In this document: positions 37,008-45,236 of the stretch, in pieces
How the letters are laid out: every line of letters begins with the position of its first letter
Numbering within the stretch: the first letter of the stretch is position 1
DNA from: Pseudovibrio brasiliensis
GTDB taxonomy: Bacteria > Pseudomonadota > Alphaproteobacteria > Rhizobiales > Stappiaceae
NCBI RefSeq assembly: GCF_018282095.1
Contig: NZ_CP074126.1
Coordinates: forward strand, 1,498,501 to 1,562,500
Direction of reading: 5' to 3'
Length of the DNA stretch: 64,000 nucleotides
The notes under the pieces: generated by a model
What the model was told of the DNA's origin: nothing
Databases searched by the model: none
Seen by the model: the letters and a program-made list of their open reading frames with translations, nothing else
Program-made: the position numbers and the translations under genes

Positions 37008-37303
37008 CAGAACATCTCCTTGTGAGGCTTATCTCCTGGCTTGACCATCAGGCGATGGCCGGGAAACTGATCCAGAAATCCCCGGATCTCCAGCTCATCA
37101 GACAGATCTTCATTCAGAACGTCCGCACTGCGTTTTGGTCGGTCCCGGCCAGCCAGAACCACATGGGCTGTTCCCGCCGGGTTGCTCTGTTTAGGAGCGT
37201 CCTCTGCGATTGCTTCAACTTTCCGATGTCGCCACAACAGGTTGCGAAAGAAACTGGAAAGGTAGCCACGTTTTCTGGAGGCTTTGCCTGAAACAAACCG
37301 CAT
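37007..37303 (-). CDS. Small basic protein at the head of the candidate effector set
   Basis: The 98-residue soluble protein has a strongly basic N-terminus (about 1-30) and a C-terminal half rich in Asp and Glu (ADVLNEDLSDELEIRGFLDQ). No known domain is seen. GGAG precedes the ATG, and its stop shares one base with the start of the 290-residue gene. It may be an adaptor or chaperone for the candidate effector, judged by position only. Confidence 0.5.
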   Translation of the reverse strand: MRFVSGKASRKRGYLSSFFRNLLWRHRKVEAIAEDAPKQSNPAGTAHVVLAGRDRPKRSADVLNEDLSDELEIRGFLDQFPGHRLMVKPGDKPHKEMF

Positions 37304-37363
37304 ACTGGAACTCCGCAGAGCCGATCATCAGACCGCCCTTGTAAACTTCACCCGAAGGCAGTG

Positions 37364-37385
37364 TCCGGGTCAAAGCTGACCCGGA
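37364..37385 (-). terminator. Hairpin after hcp
   Basis: TCCGGGTC (37364-37371) pairs with GACCCGGA (37378-37385) around a 6-base loop, 30 bp past the hcp stop. No T-run follows. It probably reduces read-through into the downstream gene set. Confidence 0.45.
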
Positions 37386-37414
37386 TCTGACCTCATACCA
37401 TTTGGAAAACAGCG

Positions 37415-37930
37415 TTAAGCCGCTGGTGCACGCCAGTCGTCAGCACCGGAAGTGCCTGAGACGGTGTGTTCCCACATGATCTTGCGGTAGGAAAGCTCAA
37501 TGGTCAGAAGCTGAGTGAAGTCAGCGTTTTTGGGATCCTGACAATGCGGCAGATCACACTCGATGTTGGTGACCAGTGCATCTTCCAAAGTGGTGGTGAA
37601 GAAGTGTTCCTGCTTGCCGGAAGAGTTAGTGCGATACCATTTCACTTCACACTTTGGCAGCATCTCACCAGTGCACAGGGCGTTGTACAGCAGAGGGATG
37701 GACTTGTTCATGGAGCAAGTGAATTTGAACGGTGTATGCACACGCTGACCTGCAGGCTGACCGGACTGTGGGTCACGCGGAATGATCACTGTATGATCAA
37801 TCTGCTGCACCATGATTTCATCTTCATGGCCTTCCTGCCATACGTTACCGACAGAATCCTCGGTGAATGCACCTTGAGTAATTGGACCCTGGGTTGACCC
37901 TTCAATGCTGATATAAGCGGGAGTTGGCAT
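37415..37930 (-). CDS. hcp: T6SS tube protein Hcp (TssD)
   Basis: The 171-residue protein opens with the Hcp signature (AYISIEGSTQGPITQGAFTE). It contains the conserved VHTPFKFTCSMNKSIPLLYNAL and C-terminal LLTIELSYRKIMWEHTVSG. Hcp hexamers stack into the inner tube and are secreted with the spike. The gene stands as its own unit: AAGGAG before the ATG, a hairpin after the stop, and a sigma-54 promoter about 90 bp upstream. This fits high, separately controlled expression. Confidence 0.96.
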   Translation of the reverse strand: MPTPAYISIEGSTQGPITQGAFTEDSVGNVWQEGHEDEIMVQQIDHTVIIPRDPQSGQPAGQRVHTPFKFTCSMNKSIPLLYNALCTGEMLPKCEVKWYRTNSSGKQEHFFTTTLEDALVTNIECDLPHCQDPKNADFTQLLTIELSYRKIMWEHTVSGTSGADDWRAPAA

Positions 37931-38021
37931 TACATGCTCCTTAAAATCAATGAATAAACCCCATTCAATAAAAATGGGCAGCCCCGCCTTTCCTCACTCA
38001 GCGGACGCTTGCCAACACATT

Positions 38022-38037
38022 AGCAATTTGCGTGCCA
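38022..38037 (-). promoter_or_regulatory. Sigma-54 promoter of hcp
   Basis: Read on the minus strand, TGGCAC (-24 element, 38037-38032), five bases, then TTGCT (-12 element, 38026-38022) match the sigma-54 consensus with the invariant GG and GC ten bases apart. It lies about 90 bp upstream of the hcp start codon. It fits control by the enhancer-binding activator encoded at 26741-28306. Confidence 0.75.
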
Positions 38038-38157
38038 GTTATATGATTGGTGCAAAAGGGTTTTGTTAAGTATTTGAAAATAATAAAAAATAAAGATTTG
38101 GTTGAAAATCACTACTCTTTTTAGTTCATAAAACTTAGCGCTGGGATGAACTTGTTG

Positions 38158-38188
38158 CCATTTTTGGCATACGAGAAGCCAAAAATGG
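38158..38188. promoter_or_regulatory. Perfect palindrome upstream of hcp, candidate enhancer site
   Basis: CCATTTTTGGC (38158-38168) and GCCAAAAATGG (38178-38188) form an 11-bp inverted repeat with a 9-bp centre. It is about 160 bp upstream of the expected hcp transcription start, the usual distance for binding sites of sigma-54 activators. Confidence 0.45.
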
Positions 38189-38422
38189 TAAGCTTAATAG
38201 GAGTTGGTATTTAACTGCAATGATACTGCTTGGAGCTTCATTGCTAACTCAAGCCTGATGAAGTGGGGCATTTTGCTTTCATCTTGCGATGATACGCTTC
38301 CTTGTCGCACATAACCCGCTTAGCTAATTTGTTGCTTTTTGCGTATCAAAATATGCTCAACTTAATTGATGTATGCTAGTGTTTCTTGCCAAGTAACAAT
38401 CAAAGTAGTGTAATTTGAAATG
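38189..38422. other. Intergenic AT-rich DNA, no gene seen
   Basis: This stretch, with 37931-38157, forms the 514-bp gap between hcp and the YbaY-like gene. It is AT-rich, and apart from the sigma-54 promoter, the palindrome and the terminator-like hairpin it shows no gene. Confidence 0.6.
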
Positions 38423-38437
38423 GGGCGCATTGCGCCC
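38423..38437 (-). terminator. Hairpin after the YbaY-like gene
   Basis: GGGCGC (38423-38428) and GCGCCC (38432-38437) pair around a 3-base loop just beyond the stop codon at 38445. On the minus strand CATTTCAAATT follows, a weak T-rich tail. Confidence 0.5.
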
Positions 38438-38444
38438 AAGTTTG

Positions 38445-38855
38445 TCAATACATAACCTTATAAAGCATCACGTCCGTGGGAGTTCTCTCCGCTCTTACCT
38501 TTTCACTCCCACGAGCAAGTAACCAGCCGTCAGCTCTCTCTAAGCGAACTTCAACCAGTTGCGCTTGAGAGGCTATAGCTTTTGTTGGCATTACGAATGA
38601 GTACGCCAGTGTTTTGGCTTTGCCCGTGCTGATAAGCTGGGTTTGGGATGCGGTAACTTGAGACTTGGACTGCGTTTGGCTGTCTTTCAGGAAAATCTTG
38701 ATCTGGCCTTTTGGGATAGCCTCATTGCCTGCGTAGGTGATTGTGCCGCTAATTGTTTTGAGTTGGCTTTTCACTGCTTCTGCGTTGGTTGAGACCGCTG
38801 AGATCATAAGGCCTGCTGCAAGCAGAGCTGAATGGCGGGTGACTTTGGTTTTCAT
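38445..38855 (-). CDS. Secreted YbaY/YscW-like beta-sandwich protein
   Basis: The 136-residue product (from the ATG at 38855, with GGGGAG before it) has a signal peptide ending near AEA. The mature part resembles the YbaY/YscW family: ISGTITYAGNEAIPKGQIKI, a Thr/Ser/Gln-rich middle, then LAYSFVMPTKAIASQAQLVE and a final strand. These are small periplasmic or lipidated beta-sandwich proteins of unclear role; here no lipobox Cys is seen. It lies 88 bp downstream of the RTX protease in the same direction and may be co-transcribed with it. Confidence 0.6.
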   Translation of the reverse strand: MKTKVTRHSALLAAGLMISAVSTNAEAVKSQLKTISGTITYAGNEAIPKGQIKIFLKDSQTQSKSQVTASQTQLISTGKAKTLAYSFVMPTKAIASQAQLVEVRLERADGWLLARGSEKVRAERTPTDVMLYKVMY

Positions 38856-38958
38856 TGATTTACTCCCCAATCCTCAAAGCAAGGCCGAAAAGGCCTGACA
38901 ACGCAGTGATATGCACAAAAACAGGAGGGAAACCTGAAAGCTCCCCTCCCGGATCTTA

Positions 38959-41900
38959 TCAGACGATCACAAAGTCGTCTGCTGATAGAGACAGGCCAGC
39001 GTTCAACTGAGCGAACTGTACCGCTGCAATATCGCCAGAACCGTCAGCATCGTAGAACAATGCACCACTATCGGTGTCATAGATGATGCGGTCATTTGCA
39101 TCCTGGCTAACACCGGCTGCACTCATATGGAATGCATTGAGTGCAAGCGGACCATCGCCACCAAGTTCAGCAAAGATGTTGCTGTCCAGCAGGATCACAT
39201 CTTCATCAGTGTTGAAGTCCTTGATCCGGTCAACATTGTCTTCCCCAAGCTCGGTAGAGAAGCGGAAGGAATCCTCTCCTTTACCACCGACGAGAAGGTC
39301 AGCACCCAGGCCACCATCAAGGAAGTCACTACCGTTTCCGCCATAGAGCTTATCATTACCAGCTTCGCCCGGCTGGATCGGCTCAGGTGGGAACTCAACA
39401 GAGACGTTCAGTTTATAGGTAGAGCCTTCCGGCACGGCTTCTGACCAACCATCACCTGGAACATCCGGTGACCATGCGCCCTCCAGAATGTAGTAGGTAC
39501 CAGTCTCTTCAACCACGAAGACAGTACTGGAATCGCGGTTGGTTGCAGAACCTGGATCTCCGCCACCATCATCGTTCTGAGTGACGATGTTTCCATCACT
39601 ATCAAGCAGGCGAACCCAGCTGTCATGGACGTTTGGATCTGCAATGCCGTCAATATCGATCGTGATGATCGTACCGGCAGCCAGCTCAATGCTGTAGTAT
39701 CCACCCTTGCCATTTCCGGTCGCGTTAACTGTTGTGTGAAGAACAGTCGTTGAATCGAAGATGTCCGGGTCGTCTGTCAGCGAGAAGTTGTTGGAAATAT
39801 CGAAGGCAGTTGCAATCGAGTTGTTCGTGGCATCTGCCCCGAGGGTTGCGTAGCCCGTGCCCATACCTGGGCGTGGAATAGCTTCGCCTTGGTCAGCAAA
39901 GTCACCAAACAGGATGTCATCACCACCACCACCGCGGAGCACATCGTTGCCACCCTGACCAGTCAGAGTATTAGCAGCTTTGTTGCCCTTGATCTTATCG
40001 TTGTGGCCAGAACCGGAAAGGTTCTCGATGGAGATGTAGGTATCACCTTCAGAGTTTCCGCGAGCCAGATTAAGCTTCACGCCGCTGGTTGCATCGGAAT
40101 AGTCTGCGGTGTCGCTACCAGCACCACCGTTCAGAACATCAGCACCGTCGCCACCAGTCAGCACATCATTACCTGCACCGCCGGAAAGTTCGTTGGTCTG
40201 ATCATTACCGATCAGGTGATCATCGTAGAAAGAACCAACAACGTTCTCAACATCAACAATGATGTCGTGCTTGATGGTTGTACCGCGACCTACGATCTGT
40301 ACTGGACCGTCAGCATCGCCACCACTGGCAGTGCCATTGGCAAGGTCAACGGTAACGCCATCAGAGCTGCCGGAATACACAACGGTATCAATGCCCTCAC
40401 CGCCATTCATGTAATCCTGACCAGAACCACCAATGAGGATGTCGTTGCCTTCATCACCATAAAGCAGGTCACCGTCACGACCACCATCCAGAATATCATC
40501 GCCGCCGCCGCCGTTAAAGACGTCGCCGCCGCCCTGACCCCAGAAGTGGTTGTTGTCGTCAGTACCGATGAAGCGGTCGATACGGTCATCAGAACCAATC
40601 AGGTTTTCGATGCTGTAGAAGGTGTCGCCTGAAGCTGTACCACCAACAGCAACGTTGGTTTCCAGATTAACCAGTAACTGGAACGGGCTTTCATGGCTGA
40701 AGTCAACAGTATCGACACCGTCACCACCTCTGAAGACATCAGCACCAGCCTGACCCATCAGAGTATCGTCGCCGTCACCACCGTCCAGGATGTCATCACC
40801 AGCACCACCAAAGATGGTGTCGTTGCCACCACCGCCGTAGAGGACGTCGTTGCCGTCATCGCTCTCAGTCTGATCTTCAAGCTCATCAAACGGAATGGTG
40901 TTGTTGATGTCGCGGCTCGCAAGCGTATCGCGACCACCGATGATCAGATCATCACCATCCAGACCGAAGATGGTGTCACCACCTGCACCGCCGTCCAGCG
41001 TGTTGTTGCCTTCATCACCAAAGATAATGCTGGTCAGTGTATCGCCTGGGTTTGCTGGAGTATCATCTTCTTCCACAGGAGGCTGCGGAGGAGTGCCACC
41101 AACGTAGATGATGTTTTCAACGTTCTCAACTTCACCAAGATCCAGATCGCTGTTTACAACGATAATGGTGTCGTTACCGCCGTCAGCTTCTTCACGAACG
41201 ATATCATCAATGGAGTCAACGAAGTAGATGTCGTCACCAGCGCCACCAGCCATCTTGTCAGCACCGCCGCGACCGTCCAGAACGTTGTCGCCATCGTTAC
41301 CAATTATGATGTCATCGTAGTTACTGCCGATGCCTTTTTCGATGTAGTACTCTGTTTGATCCTCATTATGACCAGCAAAGATCGAAACGTTGTTGCTATG
41401 GCCGTTTACGGATGAGAATTGGCCAGCTCGTAGATCAAGGATTGTCCCAGCAGTTGAACCAGAGAAGTCAATGGTATCCATGCCGCCTGTATCGTGGATT
41501 GTAAATCCGATATCATGCTGCATGCCATCAGATGTCAGCTCGTAGCCGTATTCTGTGCTGTTGAAACCGTAGATGTTATCGCCAGTGTTCAGGTCGATCT
41601 TCTGATACGTCCGTACACCATCTTCATCAACTTCAGAGAAGAAGCGACGAATGGTTGATTCAATATCCGCCATCAGGGGGGTGGAAGCCGACCAGCGTGT
41701 TGTTTCCCCAACATCAATGCCATCGAAGTAAGACATTACGCTGTACTGCTGACGGTCATAGATCCATGTTGCGTTGTTCAAATAGTTGATCTGAACGCCA
41801 CCAGGACCGCTGTAGTTATAAAGGCCTGGGTGATTCAAACCGAACTCATGGCCGAACTCATGGATGAAGCTATCAAACACATAGCCGCCAATATCGGTTT

Positions 41901-42294
41901 TGTTTGGCTCGGTGTCGTGGAACTTTTGGCCGATGCTGACATAACGGTTGCTGGAAAACGCGCTACCGTCACTCTGCTCACCAATTGCCGGGCTGACAAC
42001 TTCCATCCAGTGGAGGTCAGGATCATATGGAGCATCGTCCACAATCTCAAACTGCAGTGGCGTAACTGCTGACCAAACTTCCAAAGCACCGATGGCCGCC
42101 GCCTTGTACTCCGGATAGTCGTTCAGACCTGTCACATTGATCACCAGCGGCTGCGCGGCGATCTCCGGTGTCAGGCTACGTGGTAGTGCACTGATGTAAT
42201 CGATATAAGCTTCGTAATCTTCGCTTTTGCCAAATGGATTATCAGGTGTCTGATCATTTACCCACCATTCATCGGGCTGATTTTGATTTGGCAT
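38959..42294 (-). CDS. RTX metalloprotease, serralysin (M10B) type
   Basis: The 1111-residue protein has an N-terminal zinc protease domain with HEFGHEFGLNHPG (His145, Glu146, His149, His155) and the Met-turn VMSYFD. Long arrays of GGxGxDxLx calcium-binding repeats follow (about 330-780, and again near 990-1030). A bacterial pre-peptidase C-terminal (PPC-like) domain with ISNNFSLTDDPDIFDS and GTYYILEGAW sits between them (about 830-970). A C-terminal serralysin-like secretion segment ends it. It lacks a Sec signal, so it is expected to leave by a type I ABC exporter; no exporter genes are in the window. GGGAGA precedes the ATG. An extracellular protease is the confident reading; its substrate is unknown. 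Confidence 0.9.
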   Translation of the reverse strand: MPNQNQPDEWWVNDQTPDNPFGKSEDYEAYIDYISALPRSLTPEIAAQPLVINVTGLNDYPEYKAAAIGALEVWSAVTPLQFEIVDDAPYDPDLHWMEVVSPAIGEQSDGSAFSSNRYVSIGQKFHDTEPNKTDIGGYVFDSFIHEFGHEFGLNHPGLYNYSGPGGVQINYLNNATWIYDRQQYSVMSYFDGIDVGETTRWSASTPLMADIESTIRRFFSEVDEDGVRTYQKIDLNTGDNIYGFNSTEYGYELTSDGMQHDIGFTIHDTGGMDTIDFSGSTAGTILDLRAGQFSSVNGHSNNVSIFAGHNEDQTEYYIEKGIGSNYDDIIIGNDGDNVLDGRGGADKMAGGAGDDIYFVDSIDDIVREEADGGNDTIIVVNSDLDLGEVENVENIIYVGGTPPQPPVEEDDTPANPGDTLTSIIFGDEGNNTLDGGAGGDTIFGLDGDDLIIGGRDTLASRDINNTIPFDELEDQTESDDGNDVLYGGGGNDTIFGGAGDDILDGGDGDDTLMGQAGADVFRGGDGVDTVDFSHESPFQLLVNLETNVAVGGTASGDTFYSIENLIGSDDRIDRFIGTDDNNHFWGQGGGDVFNGGGGDDILDGGRDGDLLYGDEGNDILIGGSGQDYMNGGEGIDTVVYSGSSDGVTVDLANGTASGGDADGPVQIVGRGTTIKHDIIVDVENVVGSFYDDHLIGNDQTNELSGGAGNDVLTGGDGADVLNGGAGSDTADYSDATSGVKLNLARGNSEGDTYISIENLSGSGHNDKIKGNKAANTLTGQGGNDVLRGGGGDDILFGDFADQGEAIPRPGMGTGYATLGADATNNSIATAFDISNNFSLTDDPDIFDSTTVLHTTVNATGNGKGGYYSIELAAGTIITIDIDGIADPNVHDSWVRLLDSDGNIVTQNDDGGGDPGSATNRDSSTVFVVEETGTYYILEGAWSPDVPGDGWSEAVPEGSTYKLNVSVEFPPEPIQPGEAGNDKLYGGNGSDFLDGGLGADLLVGGKGEDSFRFSTELGEDNVDRIKDFNTDEDVILLDSNIFAELGGDGPLALNAFHMSAAGVSQDANDRIIYDTDSGALFYDADGSGDIAAVQFAQLNAGLSLSADDFVIV

Positions 42295-42328
42295 CTTTGT
42301 GTCTCCCTCTCTTACAAAGCTTGGGTTT

Positions 42329-42436
42329 TTAATGCTGCGTAGTATTGGTGCTCCAACTCAAACCGGTCGTCGCACAGGACGCCGTCATCACCGGCGCTTT
42401 CAGTAAATTGACGTGCTGAAGAACTGGAATTTCCAT
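42329..42436 (-). CDS. Strongly initiated 35-codon reading frame before the RTX protease
   Basis: A 35-residue reading frame starts at the ATG at 42436, 6 bases after a very strong GGAGGAGG-type ribosome-binding site (42443-42452), and ends 34 bp before the protease gene. The second half is rich in Ser, Thr and Cys (MTASCATTGLSWSTNTTQH). It may be a regulatory leader peptide or a small peptide product; no modifying enzyme is nearby. The same frame stays open upstream to 42739, but with no start signal and with the ribosome-binding site inside it, so that longer protein is not favoured. Confidence 0.4.
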   Translation of the reverse strand: MEIPVLQHVNLLKAPVMTASCATTGLSWSTNTTQH

Positions 42437-43419
42437 AGAGAGCTCCTCCTCCAAGGAACTCACTGCGCAGTCATTGGCGCTTGTCTCAGATCCACCTCGA
42501 AACGAAACAGATGATTGACCAATGATCATCTTAACCGTGCCGTTGAAACGGCACGCCCTTGATCTGATCATAAATGGAAAAGTGGTCCGTTCAGCATGAC
42601 CACAATCGCTTAGCAATATGTTCTGAAAACAGTCAGGAAACCCCAGGGGAAAAAGCCCTACATCCTGCCAGTTATCAGACGTAATTAACCATGGGCTATC
42701 GTTACATCCAGCAACAGAATTTGCGTAGTCATCAAACATGTTTCGATAACTCCAAAATTGCGCCCGCGCAATTGGATCAAGGGAAGGTGCAGTCAGAAAT
42801 CTATTTATTCTTCAGCGTGTTACATCACATTATGCATGAGCATCACTCATACAATCGCAGAATTGTTGGCCTCTTTTGACGTAAAGTCAACGCTGATTGA
42901 GATGATAATTTCTAAGTGAATAAACGTAATTTTTGATTTTTGTATAGATAATCGATTAGTTTGTTTAACTATTATTTTAGTGAAATTTATAAGTAATTCA
43001 TTGTATTGCAGAGATTGTAGTTTTGTTGTTTCGAGATCTTAATAAATTTGAAGTTTAAATAAAATTAACAATAATAGTCTGGTCAGTCCTGTGGGTGTTC
43101 TCAGTGATCATTTGGTGACGCAGTATGAAGTGTAACGAGCTGTTTCACTCTAGTGCTGGATGAAATGCGCTAGAATGATTGTGATATGAAGTTGCTTGGC
43201 AAACATGAACAATGGTTATGAGTTGCGACTGTAATAACTTCAATAAAGCTGAAAGTTTAAGTCTGTGATCGTCATATTTTTTTATGATTTCTAACTCTTC
43301 ACTTCCATCCCAATGTTTTTACAGGGCATCTAGTTAAGCCATCCATTCAGTACTAAGCGCGAGGCCAATAAGAACCGATGCCTTTCAACTTATGAAACTG
43401 CTAATCCGTAATCTCCCTC
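42437..43419. other. Long AT-rich intergenic region, no gene seen
   Basis: Nearly 1 kb upstream of the RTX unit, and AT-rich from about 42880. A short inverted repeat, TTGAC-N5-GTCAA (42876-42890), is visible. It presumably contains the promoter of the protease unit; I find no supported gene. The minus-strand frame open from 42739 to 42437 lacks a start signal. Confidence 0.55.
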
Positions 43420-44184
43420 TCAAACAGGCGTCACCACTGGTGTCTGAGACACGGGATCAGCATAAACGTTGGTTGCGATCTCGTAGACGGAGCTGACCAG
43501 GGATGGGCTGACCACATCGTGTGGGGTGCCTTCTGCGAAGAGGGCGCCGTTTCGCATGACGATGAGGTGGTCGGCGTAGCGGGAGGCCTGGGCGATGTCG
43601 TGAAGGACAACAACAACTGTGCGGCCCTGGCTGTTGAGCTGCTGGAGCAGATCCAGCGTTTCATACTGATAGCGGATGTCCAGATAACTGGTGGGTTCGT
43701 CCAGCATAATGTAGGGCGTATCCTGAGCCAGACACATGGCGATGAAGGCGCGCTGGCGCTGACCGCCGGAAAGGTCTTTCAAAGCGCGATCCTTGAAGCT
43801 GTAGAGCCCGGATGTGTGCAAGGCGTCTTCAACAATCTCAACATCGCGGCGACTGCGAATGCCCAGTATGGATTGATGCGGTGCACGGCCATAGCCAACC
43901 AGCTGCTCAACGCTGATCCCAGTCGGCACAACTGGGCTTTGCGGAAGAAAAGCAATCTGCCGCGCCACGGTTTTGGCAGGTAGCCGATGGATCTCCTTCC
44001 CATCAACGGTGATGCTACCCGTGTTGAGCTTGTTGATCTGCCCAATGGTCTTCAGCAGCGTAGACTTTCCGCAGCCGTTGGGGCCGATCAAAGCCGCATA
44101 ACTGCCTTTCTGGATGGTCAGGTTGATGCTTTGAAGCGAAAATTCTTCGTAGCCAGAAGTCACGTTTGAAAGAACGATGCTCAT
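43420..44184 (-). CDS. Iron-siderophore ABC transporter, ATP-binding protein
   Basis: The 254-residue ATPase of the FecE/FepC type has Walker A GPNGCGKSTLL (about 34-44), the ABC signature LSGGQRQR, and Walker B YIMLDEPTS followed by the H-loop VVVLHD. All are intact. It powers import through the two permeases encoded upstream; its start overlaps the end of the second permease by four bases. Last gene of the leftward four-gene operon. Confidence 0.94.
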   Translation of the reverse strand: MSIVLSNVTSGYEEFSLQSINLTIQKGSYAALIGPNGCGKSTLLKTIGQINKLNTGSITVDGKEIHRLPAKTVARQIAFLPQSPVVPTGISVEQLVGYGRAPHQSILGIRSRRDVEIVEDALHTSGLYSFKDRALKDLSGGQRQRAFIAMCLAQDTPYIMLDEPTSYLDIRYQYETLDLLQQLNSQGRTVVVVLHDIAQASRYADHLIVMRNGALFAEGTPHDVVSPSLVSSVYEIATNVYADPVSQTPVVTPV

Positions 44185-45236
44185 GCGCTCTGTCCTTTTT
44201 GAGATCTGCTCATGATCCAGATGAAATAAGGGGCGCCCAGCATGGCGCTCAAAATACCTGCTGAAACCTCAATCGGTGGGGCAATAGCACGCCCGACAGC
44301 ATCTGCCAGAACAACCAGTAAAGCGCCCACCAGTGCAGCCGTGGGGAGCAGTACGCGATGTCTGCCGCCAACCAGAGACCGGCTGATGTGAGGAGACATA
44401 AGGCCGATAAAACCGATCACTCCGACTACGCCAACGGAGATACTGGCCAGCAAGGTGGCGACACACAGCAGCAACAGCCGCATCTTGTTGGTGCTCTGCC
44501 CCAGACCGCGTGCCGTCTGGTCTCCCAGTTGTTGCAGATCTAGTTGATAGGACAGCACCATGGTCACGCCCAGCAGACCGATCAGCGGCAACCAGATGGA
44601 GTGAACATGCGCCCATGTACGTGCCCACAAGGAGCCGGTCAGCCACACAAGCGGATTGGAAATCTCCAGCGTGGCAGCTGTCACCAGCAGGTAATCAACA
44701 CCTGCATCACACACCATCCCAACCGCAATGCCCACCAGAGCAAGACGGGCAGGAGAGACCTGACGCAAGTGAGCTGCAAACAGAACAATCACGGCAGCAA
44801 CGATGCCGCCCAAAGCTGCTGCCACGGGCAGGTAGGTGACGGGCATCTCAGGCAGGAACATGATAGATCCCAAAGCCGCCAGCGCAGCACCGGAATTGAT
44901 GCCCATAATCTTCGGGCTCGCCAACGGATTTCGCACAATCGACTGCACAATCACACCGGAAACAGCAAGGCTCGCGCCGGCCATAAGGGCAATCAGAACG
45001 CGGGGCAAACGAGATTTCCAGATGATGTAGGTCTGCTTTGGTCCTTCAAGATCAAACAGGCTGTTGACGATCACATCCAGTGGAATGCTGACAGCACCCA
45101 TGCCAAGGCTGATCATGCTGGCAGTGATGCAGGCAATGAACAGCAGCAGCTGAACACGGAACGCTTTGGTGCCACGATGGGTTTTAAAGTCAACCCGCCA
45201 CTGTGGAGGCGCGGAGGTCTCGGAGAGCACGCTCAT
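44181..45236 (-). CDS. Iron-siderophore ABC transporter permease (FecD-like)
   Basis: The 351-residue protein is an iron-chelate permease with about ten TM segments. Family blocks include GASLAVSGVIVQSIVRNPLA and GVVGVIGFIGLMSPHISRSL, the latter lying at the cytoplasmic loop that contacts the ATPase. It forms a heterodimer with the other permease. Its ATG shares one base with the preceding stop, and it overlaps the ATPase gene by four bases. Confidence 0.94.
   Translation of the reverse strand: MSVLSETSAPPQWRVDFKTHRGTKAFRVQLLLFIACITASMISLGMGAVSIPLDVIVNSLFDLEGPKQTYIIWKSRLPRVLIALMAGASLAVSGVIVQSIVRNPLASPKIMGINSGAALAALGSIMFLPEMPVTYLPVAAALGGIVAAVIVLFAAHLRQVSPARLALVGIAVGMVCDAGVDYLLVTAATLEISNPLVWLTGSLWARTWAHVHSIWLPLIGLLGVTMVLSYQLDLQQLGDQTARGLGQSTNKMRLLLLCVATLLASISVGVVGVIGFIGLMSPHISRSLVGGRHRVLLPTAALVGALLVVLADAVGRAIAPPIEVSAGILSAMLGAPYFIWIMSRSQKGQSA

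Noticed and set aside
39889-41415. Long plus-strand frames (about 240 codons) opposite the RTX repeats
   Set aside because: They are antisense to a repeat-rich gene, have very skewed Val/Thr/Ile composition, and no start signals; a shadow of the repeated codons.
42437-42739. N-terminal extension making a 136-residue protein upstream of the RTX gene
   Set aside because: No start signal; the strong ribosome-binding site for the 35-codon frame lies inside it.
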